Source: Synechococcus sp. WH 8101
GTDB lineage: Bacteria > Cyanobacteriota > Cyanobacteriia > PCC-6307 > Cyanobiaceae
Direction of reading: 5' to 3'
DNA: 64,000 nt
NCBI RefSeq assembly: GCF_004209775.1
Contig: NZ_CP035914.1
Coordinates: 1,488,001-1,552,000 of the forward strand
Shown: positions 8,492 through 17,807 of the stretch, one piece after another
Numbering within the stretch: the first letter of the stretch is position 1
How the letters are laid out: every line of letters begins with the position of its first letter
Notes under the pieces: generated by a model
What the model was told of the DNA's origin: nothing
What the model saw: the letters and a program-made list of their open reading frames with translations, nothing else
Database searches by the model: none
Program-made: the position numbers and the translations under genes

Positions 8492-11062
8492 TCAATTCAA
8501 CTGCCCGGCGGCGGCCGTTCGCTGAAGCTGATCCGCCAGGAGTTGCCGGAGGATCGGCTGGTTCTGCAGGCTGGGGTCAGCGCTGATCAACGCTGCGGCC
8601 TCTTGCCGAGCTTCTTCCAGCACACTGCCGTCATCAGCCAGGCTGGCCAGGGCCAGATCGGGCAATCCAGACTGGCGGGTGCCGAGAACCTGCCCGGGGC
8701 CGCGCAGGCGCAGATCCATCTCGGCGATTTCAAAGCCATCGTTGGAGCGCACCAGCACCTCCAGCCGCTGCTTCGCCAGCACATTGCGGCTGTCGTTGAT
8801 CAGCAGGCAATGGGAGGCGGCCGCCCCCCGACCAACACGACCGCGCAGCTGATGGAGTTGCGCCAAACCAAAGCGATCGGCGTGGTCGATCACCATCACG
8901 CTGGCCTCCGGCACATCCACCCCCACCTCCACCACCGTGGTGGACACCAGCACCTGCGCCCTCCCTTCCGCAAAGGCATGGATCACCGCCTGCTTCTCCG
9001 CACTGCTGAGGCGACCATGCAACAACCCCACCTCCAACTCGGGGAACACCTCATCGGACAGTTGGCGATGGACCTCCACCGCTGAACGAAGGTCCAGTTT
9101 TTCTGAGTCCTCCACCAACGGCAGCACCACATAGGCTCGCTGGCCACGTGCGACCTCCTCACGGATCAGGGCATAGGCCTCATCCCGGGCTGAAGCGGTG
9201 AGCAGCCGGGTCTTGATCGGCGTGCGCCCCGGCGGCAGCTCATCGATCTGACTCACGTCAAGATCGCCATGGAGTGACAGGGCCAGGGTGCGGGGGATCG
9301 GCGTGGCCGTCATCGTGAGCAGATGGGGCTGCAATCCTTTGCCAAGCAGGCGGTTGCGCTGTTTCACGCCGAAGCGATGCTGCTCATCCACCACCACCAG
9401 GCCGAGCCTTGAAAAGTCGACCGGGTCTTCAATCAGGGCATGGGTGCCCACCAGCATGTTCAACTGGCCGTTCGCCAGATCCGTGAGCAGGCGTCGCCGC
9501 GCCGGCCGAGGCGTGGCACCGGTCAGCAGCTCCACCGTCACGTTCAAAGGAATCAACCAGCGACAGAGGCTGCGGTAGTGCTGCTCCGCCAGCACCTCGG
9601 TGGGTGCCATGAACGCGCCCTGCCAGCCCGCCTCCACGGCCTTGAGCAGGGCTGCGATCGCCACCACGGTTTTGCCACTGCCCACGTCGCCCTGCACCAG
9701 CCGTGCCATCGGTTCCGGCCGGGCCAGATCCAGCTCAATCTCCGCCAGTACACGCTCCTGGGCCGCCGTGAGCCGAAAGGGAAGCTCATCAAGAAAACGC
9801 CCCACCAGACCATCACGGGCCCCCAGGGCGCGTAGGGCTGGCGCCTGACGCTGGCGCAAAGCCGCCCGGCGCTGCATCAAGCCGAGCTGAAGCAGGAGGA
9901 ATTCATCAAACACCAGGCGACGCCGGGCCTGCTGGAGGCTGTCGCGGTGGGGCGGCTGATGAATCGCGTGCAGCGCTTCCGAGCGGGTCATTAAACCGAG
10001 CCGCTGACGTTGCTGAGCCGTCAACGGCTCGGGCCAGAGCCGTCCCAGGGGCAGAACGGCGTCAACGGTGCGACGCAGACGATCGGCGGTCAACCCTTCC
10101 GTCAGCGCATACACCGGCAGCAGTCGTCCGATCTGGCGAGAACGCAGCGGCGCCTGGGCGCTCTCCATCACCTCGATCAGGGGATCCTGAAAACTGAGTC
10201 CATAGGGGCCCGCTTTCACCAGACCGCTGACGGCCACCGTGGTCCCGGGAGGGTATTGACGGGTCTGGCTGTGCAAAGCCGCTGGAGAACTGAAGCGTCG
10301 TCCGGCCAGAAAGCGCGTGACCTTCAAACGGCCGGTGGGATCCTGCAATTGCAGCTCCAGAATGGAGAGATTGGGATTGCGCGGACTGGTGAAGCCATGA
10401 CATCGGCGCACGCTGGCGACGATGGTGGCAGTCTCTCCGGCCTGCAGGGCCTCAATCCGGCGCAAGGCGGAGTAGTCGACGTAGTCGCGGGGGTAATAGA
10501 GGAGCAGATCGCGCACCAGCAGCAGACCAAGCGCCGCCAGGCGCTCCGCCAGTTTTGGCCCAACCCCCTTCACCTTCCCCAGGGGCGTGTCAAGGGTCGG
10601 CTGGCCACCATGGCGGCTCGGGGACGGCGACGGTGTTCCCGCCGATGGAGCGGGGGGCGCATCGAAGCGGAGCCGTGGCGGCGCCATCGGTGTGCTGGGC
10701 TCCAGCCGTTGGCGCAGATCATGCAACCACTGCCGCGTGCTGGTCACCAAACGACGCCGCGCCGCCTCATTCAGCTGCGGATAGCCAGCGAAAGACTCCG
10801 CCATCCGAGCCAGACGCTGCCGACTATCAGTAGGAAGGGGGCAAGGGGGCGGTGCCTGCAGTTGCCGGCTCAGAAAGGCGTGGAAGCGCTCCTGGCGGCC
10901 CTGCAGATCAGAGCAACCCCGTTCAACCTCCAGGCCCAGAGCAGTCTGCAGTGGCTGCAACCAGGCCCGGAGCACTGACAGATCTTCGGCGGCTAGACCC
11001 TGACCAGCCGCCCGTGGTGTCAGCTCTGATCCAGTGGAGGATTGGTTGGGCTGGGCCACCAC
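8492..11062 (-). CDS. recG: ATP-dependent DNA helicase RecG
   Basis: This 856-aa protein reverses stalled forks and migrates branched DNA. After an N-terminal extension of about 140 residues it has the wedge/OB domain (VKGVGPKLAERLAALGL, then LLLYYPRDYVDYS). The superfamily 2 motor follows: Walker A GDVGSGKT at about residue 460, DEQH in VVVDEQHRFGVKQR, TATPIPRTLAL, and QLRGRVGRG near the end. It is longer than E. coli RecG (about 690 aa) because of the N-terminal extension, which cyanobacterial RecG proteins commonly show. The start is GTG 11062, overlapping the end of the upstream unknown gene by 43 bp. Confidence 0.97.
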   Translation of the reverse strand: MVAQPNQSSTGSELTPRAAGQGLAAEDLSVLRAWLQPLQTALGLEVERGCSDLQGRQERFHAFLSRQLQAPPPCPLPTDSRQRLARMAESFAGYPQLNEAARRRLVTSTRQWLHDLRQRLEPSTPMAPPRLRFDAPPAPSAGTPSPSPSRHGGQPTLDTPLGKVKGVGPKLAERLAALGLLLVRDLLLYYPRDYVDYSALRRIEALQAGETATIVASVRRCHGFTSPRNPNLSILELQLQDPTGRLKVTRFLAGRRFSSPAALHSQTRQYPPGTTVAVSGLVKAGPYGLSFQDPLIEVMESAQAPLRSRQIGRLLPVYALTEGLTADRLRRTVDAVLPLGRLWPEPLTAQQRQRLGLMTRSEALHAIHQPPHRDSLQQARRRLVFDEFLLLQLGLMQRRAALRQRQAPALRALGARDGLVGRFLDELPFRLTAAQERVLAEIELDLARPEPMARLVQGDVGSGKTVVAIAALLKAVEAGWQGAFMAPTEVLAEQHYRSLCRWLIPLNVTVELLTGATPRPARRRLLTDLANGQLNMLVGTHALIEDPVDFSRLGLVVVDEQHRFGVKQRNRLLGKGLQPHLLTMTATPIPRTLALSLHGDLDVSQIDELPPGRTPIKTRLLTASARDEAYALIREEVARGQRAYVVLPLVEDSEKLDLRSAVEVHRQLSDEVFPELEVGLLHGRLSSAEKQAVIHAFAEGRAQVLVSTTVVEVGVDVPEASVMVIDHADRFGLAQLHQLRGRVGRGAAASHCLLINDSRNVLAKQRLEVLVRSNDGFEIAEMDLRLRGPGQVLGTRQSGLPDLALASLADDGSVLEEARQEAAALISADPSLQNQPILRQLLADQLQRTAAAGQLN

Positions 11063-12183
11063 TGTTGTTGCACCTGCCGGGTCGTTGCACGCCGCTGCCA
11101 GTGGCGTTGCTGTCGCACCATTGTGAGCAGCTGACGGCGCCGTTGGCGCAGGCGGGATCGACAGCGACGCAGATCAATCCGATCAAACTCCAGGTCGGCA
11201 GGGCGCAGCAGCACCCCGGTCAGGTCGACCCAATGGCCGGCTGGGGCCGTGGGCAAGGGCACACGCAGCCGCAGCAGATTGGACACGGACGGCAACGTCT
11301 CGAGCTGACCGGCAAGCGCGGCATCGAGCAGGCTGATCGGCAACAGGCTGTGCATCAGCTGCGCCCGCATCAACTCCACGTTGAGGGCATGGGAGAGATT
11401 GCGAAGCCGGCGCATCAGCGCCTGATCCTGGCCGTCCATCCAATGCAGCAGATCCAACGGCAGGCTGGGCAGGAGGCGATCCGAATCGGGGTCGAGCGGA
11501 TCTGCATCGGTGGTTCCATCCTCCTGTTCAGCCTCACTGCCGGCATCGGACAGCGCGGCACCACTGGCCATCACCTGACCGGCCATGGCAAACAAAGACC
11601 TCAGGGTGGTGAGATCGTCCGACTCGGGAGCCGATGCGTCATCGTCATCTGCGGCATCGGCTGCAGGCTGGAGCGCTGGTGACTCCTGAGTGGGCGGCAG
11701 CAATCCCTGCAACAGCTCCGGCTGATCGATCGGTGGTGTCAGGCTCAGGGCAATCGAAGCGGACGACTCTCCGCCCCCTGGCGCCTCATCGGTGGTGGGG
11801 CGATCGTCAAGCAGGGCCCGCTGGGCCTGCAGTCGCCTCACCAGGTGCTCGCGCTCGATCTGACGCGACAGCTCCATGAGCTGCTCCACCGTGAGCAGGG
11901 AGCAACAGCGCTGCACCAGCGCGTCAATCTTTGCCTGAAACGCCTGGCGTGCCGTTGCGTCCAAAACATCCAGGCGCACGCCCTGGTCAGCCGTCAGGAG
12001 CGCCGTGAGCACGGTGCGAACAGCGGAAGGAAGCTGCTCGCGCAGCAACTGCAGATAAAGGGCCTGATCCCTGTACAACGCCGGGGCCAGGGATTGGCCC
12101 CAGGCGCTTAGGCGAGCGAGTTGTTCGTTCGGATCGCGCACGTGTGAATCGTGCAAGGACGCAGGCTCTGGGGCGGCGACCAA
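11020..12183 (-). CDS. unrecognised protein between tsf and recG
   Basis: The protein is about 387 aa and I recognise no family. The N-terminal 140 residues and the C-terminal 170 are rich in leucine, arginine and glutamine and look helical. The middle (about residues 130-230) is acidic, low in complexity and probably disordered (DDDDASAPESDDL, EAEQEDGTTDADPLD). No signal peptide or membrane segment is evident. The start is uncertain: TTG at 12183 lies one base past the tsf stop, and a GTG near 12140 is another option. It is tightly packed between tsf and recG and overlaps recG by 43 bp, so it is very likely expressed with them. Confidence 0.75.
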   Translation of the reverse strand: MVAAPEPASLHDSHVRDPNEQLARLSAWGQSLAPALYRDQALYLQLLREQLPSAVRTVLTALLTADQGVRLDVLDATARQAFQAKIDALVQRCCSLLTVEQLMELSRQIEREHLVRRLQAQRALLDDRPTTDEAPGGGESSASIALSLTPPIDQPELLQGLLPPTQESPALQPAADAADDDDASAPESDDLTTLRSLFAMAGQVMASGAALSDAGSEAEQEDGTTDADPLDPDSDRLLPSLPLDLLHWMDGQDQALMRRLRNLSHALNVELMRAQLMHSLLPISLLDAALAGQLETLPSVSNLLRLRVPLPTAPAGHWVDLTGVLLRPADLEFDRIDLRRCRSRLRQRRRQLLTMVRQQRHWQRRATTRQVQQQWWPSPTNPPLDQS

Positions 12184-12184
12184 C

Positions 12185-12841
12185 TCAACTCGCAGTCATG
12201 GAGGCGACCTCCGTGGCGAAATCAACCTGCTCCACCTCGATCCCCTCACCCAGGGTGTAACGGGTGAAACGACGCACCTGCACGTTTTCGCCGATTTTGC
12301 CAGCGACTTGCTTCACCAACTCCGCCACGGTGAGGGAGCTGTCGCGAATGAAGGGTTGATCCAACAGGGCCATCTCCTTCAACCGTTTGCCGATGCGGCC
12401 CTCCACGATCTTGGCCTTCATGGCCTCGGGCTTGCCGTCGAGATCGTCGCGGCCCATTTCAATTGCCTTCTCGCGATCCACCACATCCTGAGGGATGTCA
12501 TCGGTGCTCACGTACTCCACACTCGGGCAGGCCGCAATCTGCATGGCGACGTCGCGCAGCAGCCCCTGGAACACATCGCCACGGGCCACGAAGTCAGTCT
12601 CGCAGTTCAGTTCGAGCAGCACACCCACCCGGGCACCGGTGTGGATGTAGCTGCCGATCGCACCTTCAGCAGCGGTGCGACCGGATTTTTTCTCGGCACT
12701 GGCGATGCCCTTCTGGCGCAACCACTCGACGGCCTTGGTCATGTCGCCCTCGGTCTCCGCCAGGGCTTTCTTGCAATCCATCATGCCTGCGCCGGTCTTA
12801 TCGCGCAGATCCTTGACAAGCTTGGCAGAAACGGCAGCCAT
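12185..12841 (-). CDS. tsf: translation elongation factor Ts
   Basis: This 218-aa protein is the guanine nucleotide exchange factor for EF-Tu. The start [20 protein letters not shown] is canonical, with the UBA-like domain followed by the EF-Ts core ([14 protein letters not shown]). ATG 12841 is chosen over an upstream in-frame candidate because it begins the conserved domain. It follows rpsB after 89 bp containing a small hairpin, the standard rpsB-tsf order. The region just before the ATG is pyrimidine-rich, with no Shine-Dalgarno sequence. Confidence 0.98.
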   Translation of the reverse strand: MAAVSAKLVKDLRDKTGAGMMDCKKALAETEGDMTKAVEWLRQKGIASAEKKSGRTAAEGAIGSYIHTGARVGVLLELNCETDFVARGDVFQGLLRDVAMQIAACPSVEYVSTDDIPQDVVDREKAIEMGRDDLDGKPEAMKAKIVEGRIGKRLKEMALLDQPFIRDSSLTVAELVKQVAGKIGENVQVRRFTRYTLGEGIEVEQVDFATEVASMTAS

Positions 12842-12878
12842 CGGAGAGGAGAAAAAGGTGGGAAGGAACTGTGACGAA

Positions 12879-12906
12879 CCGCCGATCCGCAACAGCGCAT
12901 CGGCGG
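12879..12906 (-). other. Hairpin in the rpsB-tsf intergenic region
   Basis: CCGCCGAT (12879-12886) and ATCGGCGG (12899-12906) form a perfect 8-bp inverted repeat with a 12-base loop, just after the rpsB stop. No T-run follows on the minus strand. It may be a partial attenuator or an mRNA-processing or stability element that sets tsf expression relative to rpsB. Confidence 0.4.
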
Positions 12907-12930
12907 CGTGAACTTAGCGGTTCAGGAGAC

Positions 12931-13650
12931 TCAGCCCTGGGCGTCGTCGGCACCACGCTGATCGTTGGCGCCGTGGCGACCTTCATTGATCGCATCAGCG
13001 AGGCGACTCAGCACGAGTTGCACCGAGCGCACGGCATCGTCGTTGCAAGGAATCGGCACTTCGCAGAGATCGGGATCGCAGTTGGTGTCCAGCATGGAAA
13101 CCAGGGGGATATCCAGCTTGCGCGCCTCCAGCACCGCATTGGTTTCGCGGCGCTGATCCACCAGGATCACCACGTCGGGAAGACGACGCATGTTCTTCAG
13201 ACCGCCCAGATACTTCTGCAGACGATCGAGTTCGCGCCGCAGCACGGCGGCTTCCTTCTTCGGACGCATGGCGATGGCACCACTGGATTCCATCCGCTCC
13301 AGATCCTTGAGGCGATCAATGCGGGCCTTCATGGTGGTCCAGTTGGTGAGCATGCCGCCCAGCCAGCGTTGGTTCACATAGGAGGCGCCACAGCGGCTGG
13401 CCTCCAGGGCCACCACTTCAGAGGCCTGCTTTTTGGTGCCAACAAAGAGAAAACGCTTGCCGCTGCGGGCCGCCGAGCGGACCCACTTGTAGGCATTGTT
13501 CATGCAGACGGCAGTCTGCACGAGGTCAATGATGTGAACCCCGTTGCGCGCGCAATAGATGTAGCGCGACATCTTGGGGTTCCAACGACGGGTCTGGTGC
13601 CCGAAATGGGCGCCAGCTTCCATCATCTCGGCGAGAGTGACAACAGCCAT
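12931..13650 (-). CDS. rpsB: 30S ribosomal protein S2
   Basis: This 239-aa small-subunit ribosomal protein has the classic N-terminus [20 protein letters not shown] and conserved [18 protein letters not shown] and [11 protein letters not shown] segments. ATG 13650 is unambiguous. It is first in the rpsB-tsf-unknown-recG run. The only SD-like GGAGG lies about 21 nt upstream of the ATG, too far for normal use, and sits inside a structured leader. That arrangement suggests translational control. Confidence 0.98.
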   Translation of the reverse strand: MAVVTLAEMMEAGAHFGHQTRRWNPKMSRYIYCARNGVHIIDLVQTAVCMNNAYKWVRSAARSGKRFLFVGTKKQASEVVALEASRCGASYVNQRWLGGMLTNWTTMKARIDRLKDLERMESSGAIAMRPKKEAAVLRRELDRLQKYLGGLKNMRRLPDVVILVDQRRETNAVLEARKLDIPLVSMLDTNCDPDLCEVPIPCNDDAVRSVQLVLSRLADAINEGRHGANDQRGADDAQG

Positions 13651-13721
13651 GGTGTTTGGGTTTCGGGTTCGCCTCCACCTGTCAGGGATGGTCTGGGACC
13701 AGCACCCGAAACAGACAGGTG
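13651..13721 (-). promoter_or_regulatory. Structured rpsB leader with interleaved inverted repeats (possible pseudoknot)
   Basis: Read on the transcribed strand, arm P1 is CACCTGTC (13721-13714). It pairs with GACAGGTG (13683-13676). Arm P2, GTTTCGGGT (13712-13704), pairs with ACCCGAAAC (13668-13660). The two pairings interleave (P1-P2-P1'-P2'), as in an H-type pseudoknot. Between them lies a third hairpin, TGGTC-CCA-GACCA (13701-13689). P2' ends 9 nt before the rpsB ATG. E. coli rpsB is autoregulated by S2 through a leader pseudoknot, so a similar role here is a reasonable inference. Confidence 0.6.
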
Positions 13722-13768
13722 TGCGGAATGAATGAACTTGACGAACCTATCAAAGCGTCCGTTGCCGC

Positions 13769-14701
13769 TCAGGCGATGCCCTGCTGCCGCGCTTCCCGCG
13801 CCATCGCCCGCACACCGATTCGATTGAGTGGCAACCGCAGCAACTCCAGAGCCAGATCGGGACGACCGCGGCGAATCAACCAGGCAAGAATCGGCCGCAG
13901 ACTGCGTTCATTCAGCAGCCCTCCCAGGGTGAGCAGTTCCCAGAGTGCCCGATGCAGCCAGGTGAACTGAATGATGAAACGCACCCGACGGCTTGGGTGC
14001 TTCCGATAAAACACAAGCCCCATCCGGGCCCGTTCCTGCTCCACCCGGATCAGATCGGGAATCTGCTCCAGGCGAAAGGCGGGATGCCAGTGGTACCCCA
14101 CAGCTTCCGGACACTTGACCAACACAACGCCCATCTGACGCAGGCGTTCCCCCAGCTCGAGGTCTTCCCAGCCATAGAGACGAAACCCGGTGTCAAACAG
14201 GCCAGAGCGTTCCAGCACCTCCCGATCAATCGCCACATTGCCGGTGGCGAAATAGGCCCAGGAGAGGTCACGCAGCTTGTGACGTTCCGAGGTGGGATCG
14301 GCGAAATTGGCCGTGTTGATCACGGCGCCATAGGTGAAACAGAGTCGATCACCCCGTTGCTGCCAGGTGCGGTCCAGGGCGGCGGCGTGGGAGGCCAGGA
14401 ATCCGGATGTCACGACCAGATCACTGTCGATGAACACGATCACATCGCCTCGGGCCTGATCGACGCCGCGGTTGCGCCCCTCAGCGGGTCCGCCATGGGC
14501 CTGCTCGACGAGCCGCACATGGGGAAAGCGGTGGCTGTTGTCGCGCAGCCAGTCGGGTGTGCCATCGGTGGAGCCATCATCGACGACGACCACCTCATAC
14601 CCCTGCAGCAGTGGACTGGCTTGCTGCTGCTCCAGAGCGTTCAGGCACTTCTCAAGGATCGGCCGCCGGTTGTAGGTGGGGATGACGACGCTGGCAAACA
14701 T
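13769..14701 (-). CDS. family 2 glycosyltransferase
   Basis: The protein is about 310 aa with a GT-A fold. The N-terminus FASVVIPTYNRRPILEKCL is the standard GT2 opening, followed by VVVVDDGSTDGTPDWL and, near residue 95, the metal-binding VIVFIDSDLVV. GYEDLEL-like residues (GWEDLELGERL) follow at about residue 190. It likely transfers a sugar from a nucleotide-sugar to a surface polysaccharide or lipid; the substrate cannot be told. ATG 14701 is preferred, and GTG 14707 is the alternative. It stands alone between the rpsB leader and the terminator of the dev operon. Confidence 0.88.
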   Translation of the reverse strand: MFASVVIPTYNRRPILEKCLNALEQQQASPLLQGYEVVVVDDGSTDGTPDWLRDNSHRFPHVRLVEQAHGGPAEGRNRGVDQARGDVIVFIDSDLVVTSGFLASHAAALDRTWQQRGDRLCFTYGAVINTANFADPTSERHKLRDLSWAYFATGNVAIDREVLERSGLFDTGFRLYGWEDLELGERLRQMGVVLVKCPEAVGYHWHPAFRLEQIPDLIRVEQERARMGLVFYRKHPSRRVRFIIQFTWLHRALWELLTLGGLLNERSLRPILAWLIRRGRPDLALELLRLPLNRIGVRAMAREARQQGIA

Positions 14702-14742
14702 CCGCACGGAATCGGCAGGAGGCTTCTCAGCCTAAAGACATG

Positions 14743-14764
14743 AAAAAAGGGGGCCGAAGCCCCC
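14743..14764 (-). terminator. Intrinsic terminator with UUCG tetraloop
   Basis: On the minus strand GGGGGC-TTCG-GCCCCC (14764-14749) is followed directly by six T (14748-14743). The C(UUCG)G loop is exceptionally stable. It lies 24 bp past the stop of the small basic protein and closes the pcyA-devBCA transcript. Confidence 0.85.
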
Positions 14765-14788
14765 CCAAAAGTCTTGTGCGACCGCAGA

Positions 14789-14944
14789 TCAATCGGCGGC
14801 GCCACCGTTGTTGGCCGTCCCGGTCACGCCATTGCCAGCACCTTCACCACGGCCATCGTTGCGGAGCTTGCGCTTCTTGAACTTGCGGGCGTAGGCGCGA
14901 TTGCGCTCCTGCTTTTCCTTCTTGAGATTTCTGCGCTTGGCCAT
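14789..14944 (-). CDS. 51-aa highly basic small protein
   Basis: The frame translates as a 51-residue protein starting MAKRRNLKKEKQERNRAYAR and continuing KFKKRKLR, then a glycine/asparagine-rich tail ending GGAAD. The lysine/arginine-rich helical first half resembles small ribosome- or RNA-associated proteins, but I recognise no named family. ATG 14944 lies 38 bp after devA and a strong terminator follows the stop, so it is the last gene of the pcyA-devBCA transcript. The position and charge pattern make it a credible gene despite its size. Confidence 0.72.
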   Translation of the reverse strand: MAKRRNLKKEKQERNRAYARKFKKRKLRNDGRGEGAGNGVTGTANNGGAAD

Positions 14945-14982
14945 GCGGTTCGAAGAATGGATCGTCGAGAACTGCCACCAAC

Positions 14983-15708
14983 CTACCCTTCCGCCGCATA
15001 CAGGCGGCCGTCTTCCATGCGCACCAACCGATCGGCCAAATCAAGAATGCGGGGGTCATGGGTGACCATCAGCACCGAACAGGCCTGTTCCCGGGCCAGC
15101 CGACGCAATAGCTCCACCACTTCGCGGCCGGTGGTGCTGTCGAGAGCCGCCGTGGGCTCATCAGCCAGGAGCAACTGGGGCTGGGCCGCCAGCGCCCGGG
15201 CAATGGCGACGCGTTGCTTCTGACCTCCGGAGAGATCGTGGGGGCGCTTGTTCATGTGATCCTCCAGGCCCACCGCCCGCAACCATTCCCGCGCCTGACC
15301 GCGGCGGGCGGCATAGGAGAGGTTGGGCAGAAGGTCGGCGCCCATCTGCACGTTCTGTTCCGCCGAAAGGCAACGGAGCAGGTTGTGGCCCTGAAAGATC
15401 ATGCCGATCCGGCGGCGCAGGCGCTGCCGGGCACCCCGGCCAGCTCCGCGCAACTGCTCGCCGAACACGCGCAGATCACCCTCCTGCACCTGACGCAACG
15501 CACCGATGAGGGTGAGCAGGGTCGTTTTCCCGCAACCGGACGGTCCGGTCAGCAGCACCACCTCGCCGGGCTCGATGCGCAACGACACCTGCTGGAGCAC
15601 CTGACGGCGCATGTCGCGACGGCCATACCAGTGGCTCAGGCCCTCGATGTCGACCGTGGGAGAACTACCCACGGGGCTCAACGCCGAGGGAGACAGGGTC
15701 CTGGTCAT
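14983..15708 (-). CDS. devA: DevA-type ABC exporter ATP-binding protein
   Basis: This 241-aa ATPase drives the DevBC export machine. It shows Walker A GPSGCGKT (residues 55-62), Q-loop IFQGHNLL, signature LSGGQKQR, Walker B LLLADEPTAALD and the H-loop VMVTHDP. It belongs to the MacB/LolD-like subclass that pairs with DevC permeases. ATG 15708 lies 4 bp past the devC stop. In filamentous cyanobacteria DevBCA exports heterocyst glycolipids; unicellular strains have paralogues of unknown cargo. Confidence 0.93.
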   Translation of the reverse strand: MTRTLSPSALSPVGSSPTVDIEGLSHWYGRRDMRRQVLQQVSLRIEPGEVVLLTGPSGCGKTTLLTLIGALRQVQEGDLRVFGEQLRGAGRGARQRLRRRIGMIFQGHNLLRCLSAEQNVQMGADLLPNLSYAARRGQAREWLRAVGLEDHMNKRPHDLSGGQKQRVAIARALAAQPQLLLADEPTAALDSTTGREVVELLRRLAREQACSVLMVTHDPRILDLADRLVRMEDGRLYAAEG

Positions 15709-15712
15709 CGCG

Positions 15713-16882
15713 TCAGAAGATCTCGGCGGGGTCGGCATCGATCAGGCGACGCATGGCGAGACAGGCGGACACCATGCACATCACCAGAATCATGCTGAAC
15801 ACGGTGACGGCACGGGTGACGTCCATCCCCACGGGCAGCCGGGTGGCCTGGCGCACGAACCAATACAGGCCCTGGCCAGCGAGGTAGGCCGGCACGTAAC
15901 CGAACATTGCCAACAGCAGCCCCTCCCGCACCACCACACCCAGCAGTGACGAGAGGCGATACCCCATCGCCATCAGGGTGGCGTACTCGGGCAGATGGTC
16001 GCTCACATCGGTGTAGAGCACCTGATACACGATCACGCAGCCCACCACGAAGCCCATGGCAGCGCCAAGGGTGAAGATGAATCCGATCGAGGTGCTGCTG
16101 CGCCAGTAGTTCTGCTCGAAATCGATGAATCCCTGCTTTGTGAGCACGCGCACGTCCTGAGGCAAGAGGGCCTGAAGTCGCTGCTGCACCAAGGTCGGAT
16201 CTGCACCGGGCTTCAACCGGATCAGGCCGAGCTCGATGCTCCCCGCCGGAGTGTTCGGCATGAGGTCGAGAAAGGTCTCGGAGCTGGTGAGCAGGTTGCC
16301 GTCGGCCCCGAAGCTGGTGCCGAGCGCCACCAGACCGGCCACTCGCACCCGATTGCCACTGATCTCACTCTCCACAGTTCGCCCCTCGCGGAACCATTCG
16401 GCGACGGGGCCAAATTCAGGCCGGGAGCGTTCGTCAAAGAGCACCCGGCCTTTCTGCGAGAGCAGACGAGCCTTGGCGGGCAGGTCCTGATCGGTGAAGA
16501 AAGGATCGCCCGGATCAAACCCCAGAGCGAGGATGGAGCGGGTCTGAAGCGTTTCCGGGTTGCGCCACAACATCAGACTCCAGTGCACCGGGGTGATGCC
16601 TTCCACGGCCGGATCAGCCATCGCCTGGATCAGCCGCCGCCGCGGAAACCCCGCCATTCGCACCGAGCTGGTGGAGCGGGGACTGATCAACACCAGATCA
16701 GCATCAAAGCGACGATGCACGGTGACGCTGGCATCAAACAGCCCGTCCCGAAAGCCGAGCTGCATGAACATCAGAATCCCGGCGAAGCTGATCCCCGCCA
16801 GGGCCACCAGAAGCCGCACCGGTTGGCGCACCAACATCAGCGACGCCAGGGGAATCCGACGCCACCACCAGAACCGGCCCAT
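15713..16882 (-). CDS. devC: DevC-type ABC exporter permease
   Basis: This 389-aa permease has one membrane segment near residues 20-45, a large extracytoplasmic domain (about 50-260), and three C-terminal segments (starting IGFIFTLGAAMGFVVGCVIV). This is the FtsX/MacB-type layout. EYATLMAMGYR is the coupling region typical of the family. It works with the DevB adaptor and DevA ATPase. The gene lies 13 bp after devB and 4 bp before devA. Confidence 0.93.
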   Translation of the reverse strand: MGRFWWWRRIPLASLMLVRQPVRLLVALAGISFAGILMFMQLGFRDGLFDASVTVHRRFDADLVLISPRSTSSVRMAGFPRRRLIQAMADPAVEGITPVHWSLMLWRNPETLQTRSILALGFDPGDPFFTDQDLPAKARLLSQKGRVLFDERSRPEFGPVAEWFREGRTVESEISGNRVRVAGLVALGTSFGADGNLLTSSETFLDLMPNTPAGSIELGLIRLKPGADPTLVQQRLQALLPQDVRVLTKQGFIDFEQNYWRSSTSIGFIFTLGAAMGFVVGCVIVYQVLYTDVSDHLPEYATLMAMGYRLSSLLGVVVREGLLLAMFGYVPAYLAGQGLYWFVRQATRLPVGMDVTRAVTVFSMILVMCMVSACLAMRRLIDADPAEIF

Positions 16883-16895
16883 CAGTGCCCCCTCG

Positions 16896-17807
16896 TCACG
16901 GATTCTGGAAGCGGGCGATCACCTTCATCCCCGCCAACCGGCTCACCTTGGCCGCTGATTCAGGCGAAAGCCGCACCCGTACTTCCACAATGCGCGCATC
17001 GGCATCCCCGGTGGGATCGGTGGAGAGAACCCGCCGTTGGCGCACCTGGGGGCTGATGCGCACCACCTCACCACTGAGACGACCGCTAAAGCCACCGTTC
17101 TCGCTGACCAGGGCAACGGGCTGACCGAGGCGGATGCGATTGACATCCGATTCGTACACCTCAATCAGGGCCTCCATCTGCTGACTGGCACCCACCTCGA
17201 GCACACCGTCGGCACTGGAACGCTCACCGACGCGAGTGTGCAGCTTCAGCACCACACCATCAATCGGTGAGCGCAGCTCGGAGTCGGCCAGATCCGCCTT
17301 CAACTTGCGCTCACGAGCGAGAGCTTCACGCCGCTCACCCTCGAGGCGCACCAGGTCATCCTGCTTGTCTTCCAGCAGAACAAGCGCGGCGGCTCCTTCC
17401 CGGGCAGCAGCGGCATAACGGGACACTTCCCGCTTCTGCATCCGGATTTCGATGTCGAGGGTGCGGAGCTTCTCCCTCACCGCAGCGAGGTCAGCGAGGA
17501 TCTGGGGGCGGCTGTCGAAACGGGCGAGCACTTCGCCCTGAGCCACTGGATCACCCTCCTTCACCAACAACTCAGCGACCCGAGGCGTGCCACCAAAGCC
17601 ACTCACCGGAGCGGCCAGCCGCCGCACATCACCAGCGGGCTCGAGCTGACCCAGGGCCGCAACGGCTTCCGGCGGGCGGACTGCTTCAGCCGTGGGAGCA
17701 ACCGGCTTGGTGGGGGCGGAAGGGCGACGCAGGATCGCCACCAGCAGGATCACAACAAGGAGACCCAGCCCCCCCACGAACCAGACGAGGCGAGGGCGGG
17801 CGCTCAA
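16896..17807 (-). CDS. devB: DevB/HlyD-type periplasmic adaptor protein
   Basis: This 303-aa membrane-fusion protein has an N-terminal membrane anchor ([16 protein letters not shown]), a biotinyl-lipoyl-like half domain ([13 protein letters not shown]), a coiled-coil hairpin (about residues 100-185) and the second half domain ([18 protein letters not shown]). It links DevAC to an outer-membrane exit. The start is placed at TTG 17807, which overlaps the pcyA stop as TTGA and begins the basic stretch before the anchor. The longer upstream frame runs through pcyA and is rejected. Confidence 0.88.
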   Translation of the reverse strand: MSARPRLVWFVGGLGLLVVILLVAILRRPSAPTKPVAPTAEAVRPPEAVAALGQLEPAGDVRRLAAPVSGFGGTPRVAELLVKEGDPVAQGEVLARFDSRPQILADLAAVREKLRTLDIEIRMQKREVSRYAAAAREGAAALVLLEDKQDDLVRLEGERREALARERKLKADLADSELRSPIDGVVLKLHTRVGERSSADGVLEVGASQQMEALIEVYESDVNRIRLGQPVALVSENGGFSGRLSGEVVRISPQVRQRRVLSTDPTGDADARIVEVRVRLSPESAAKVSRLAGMKVIARFQNP

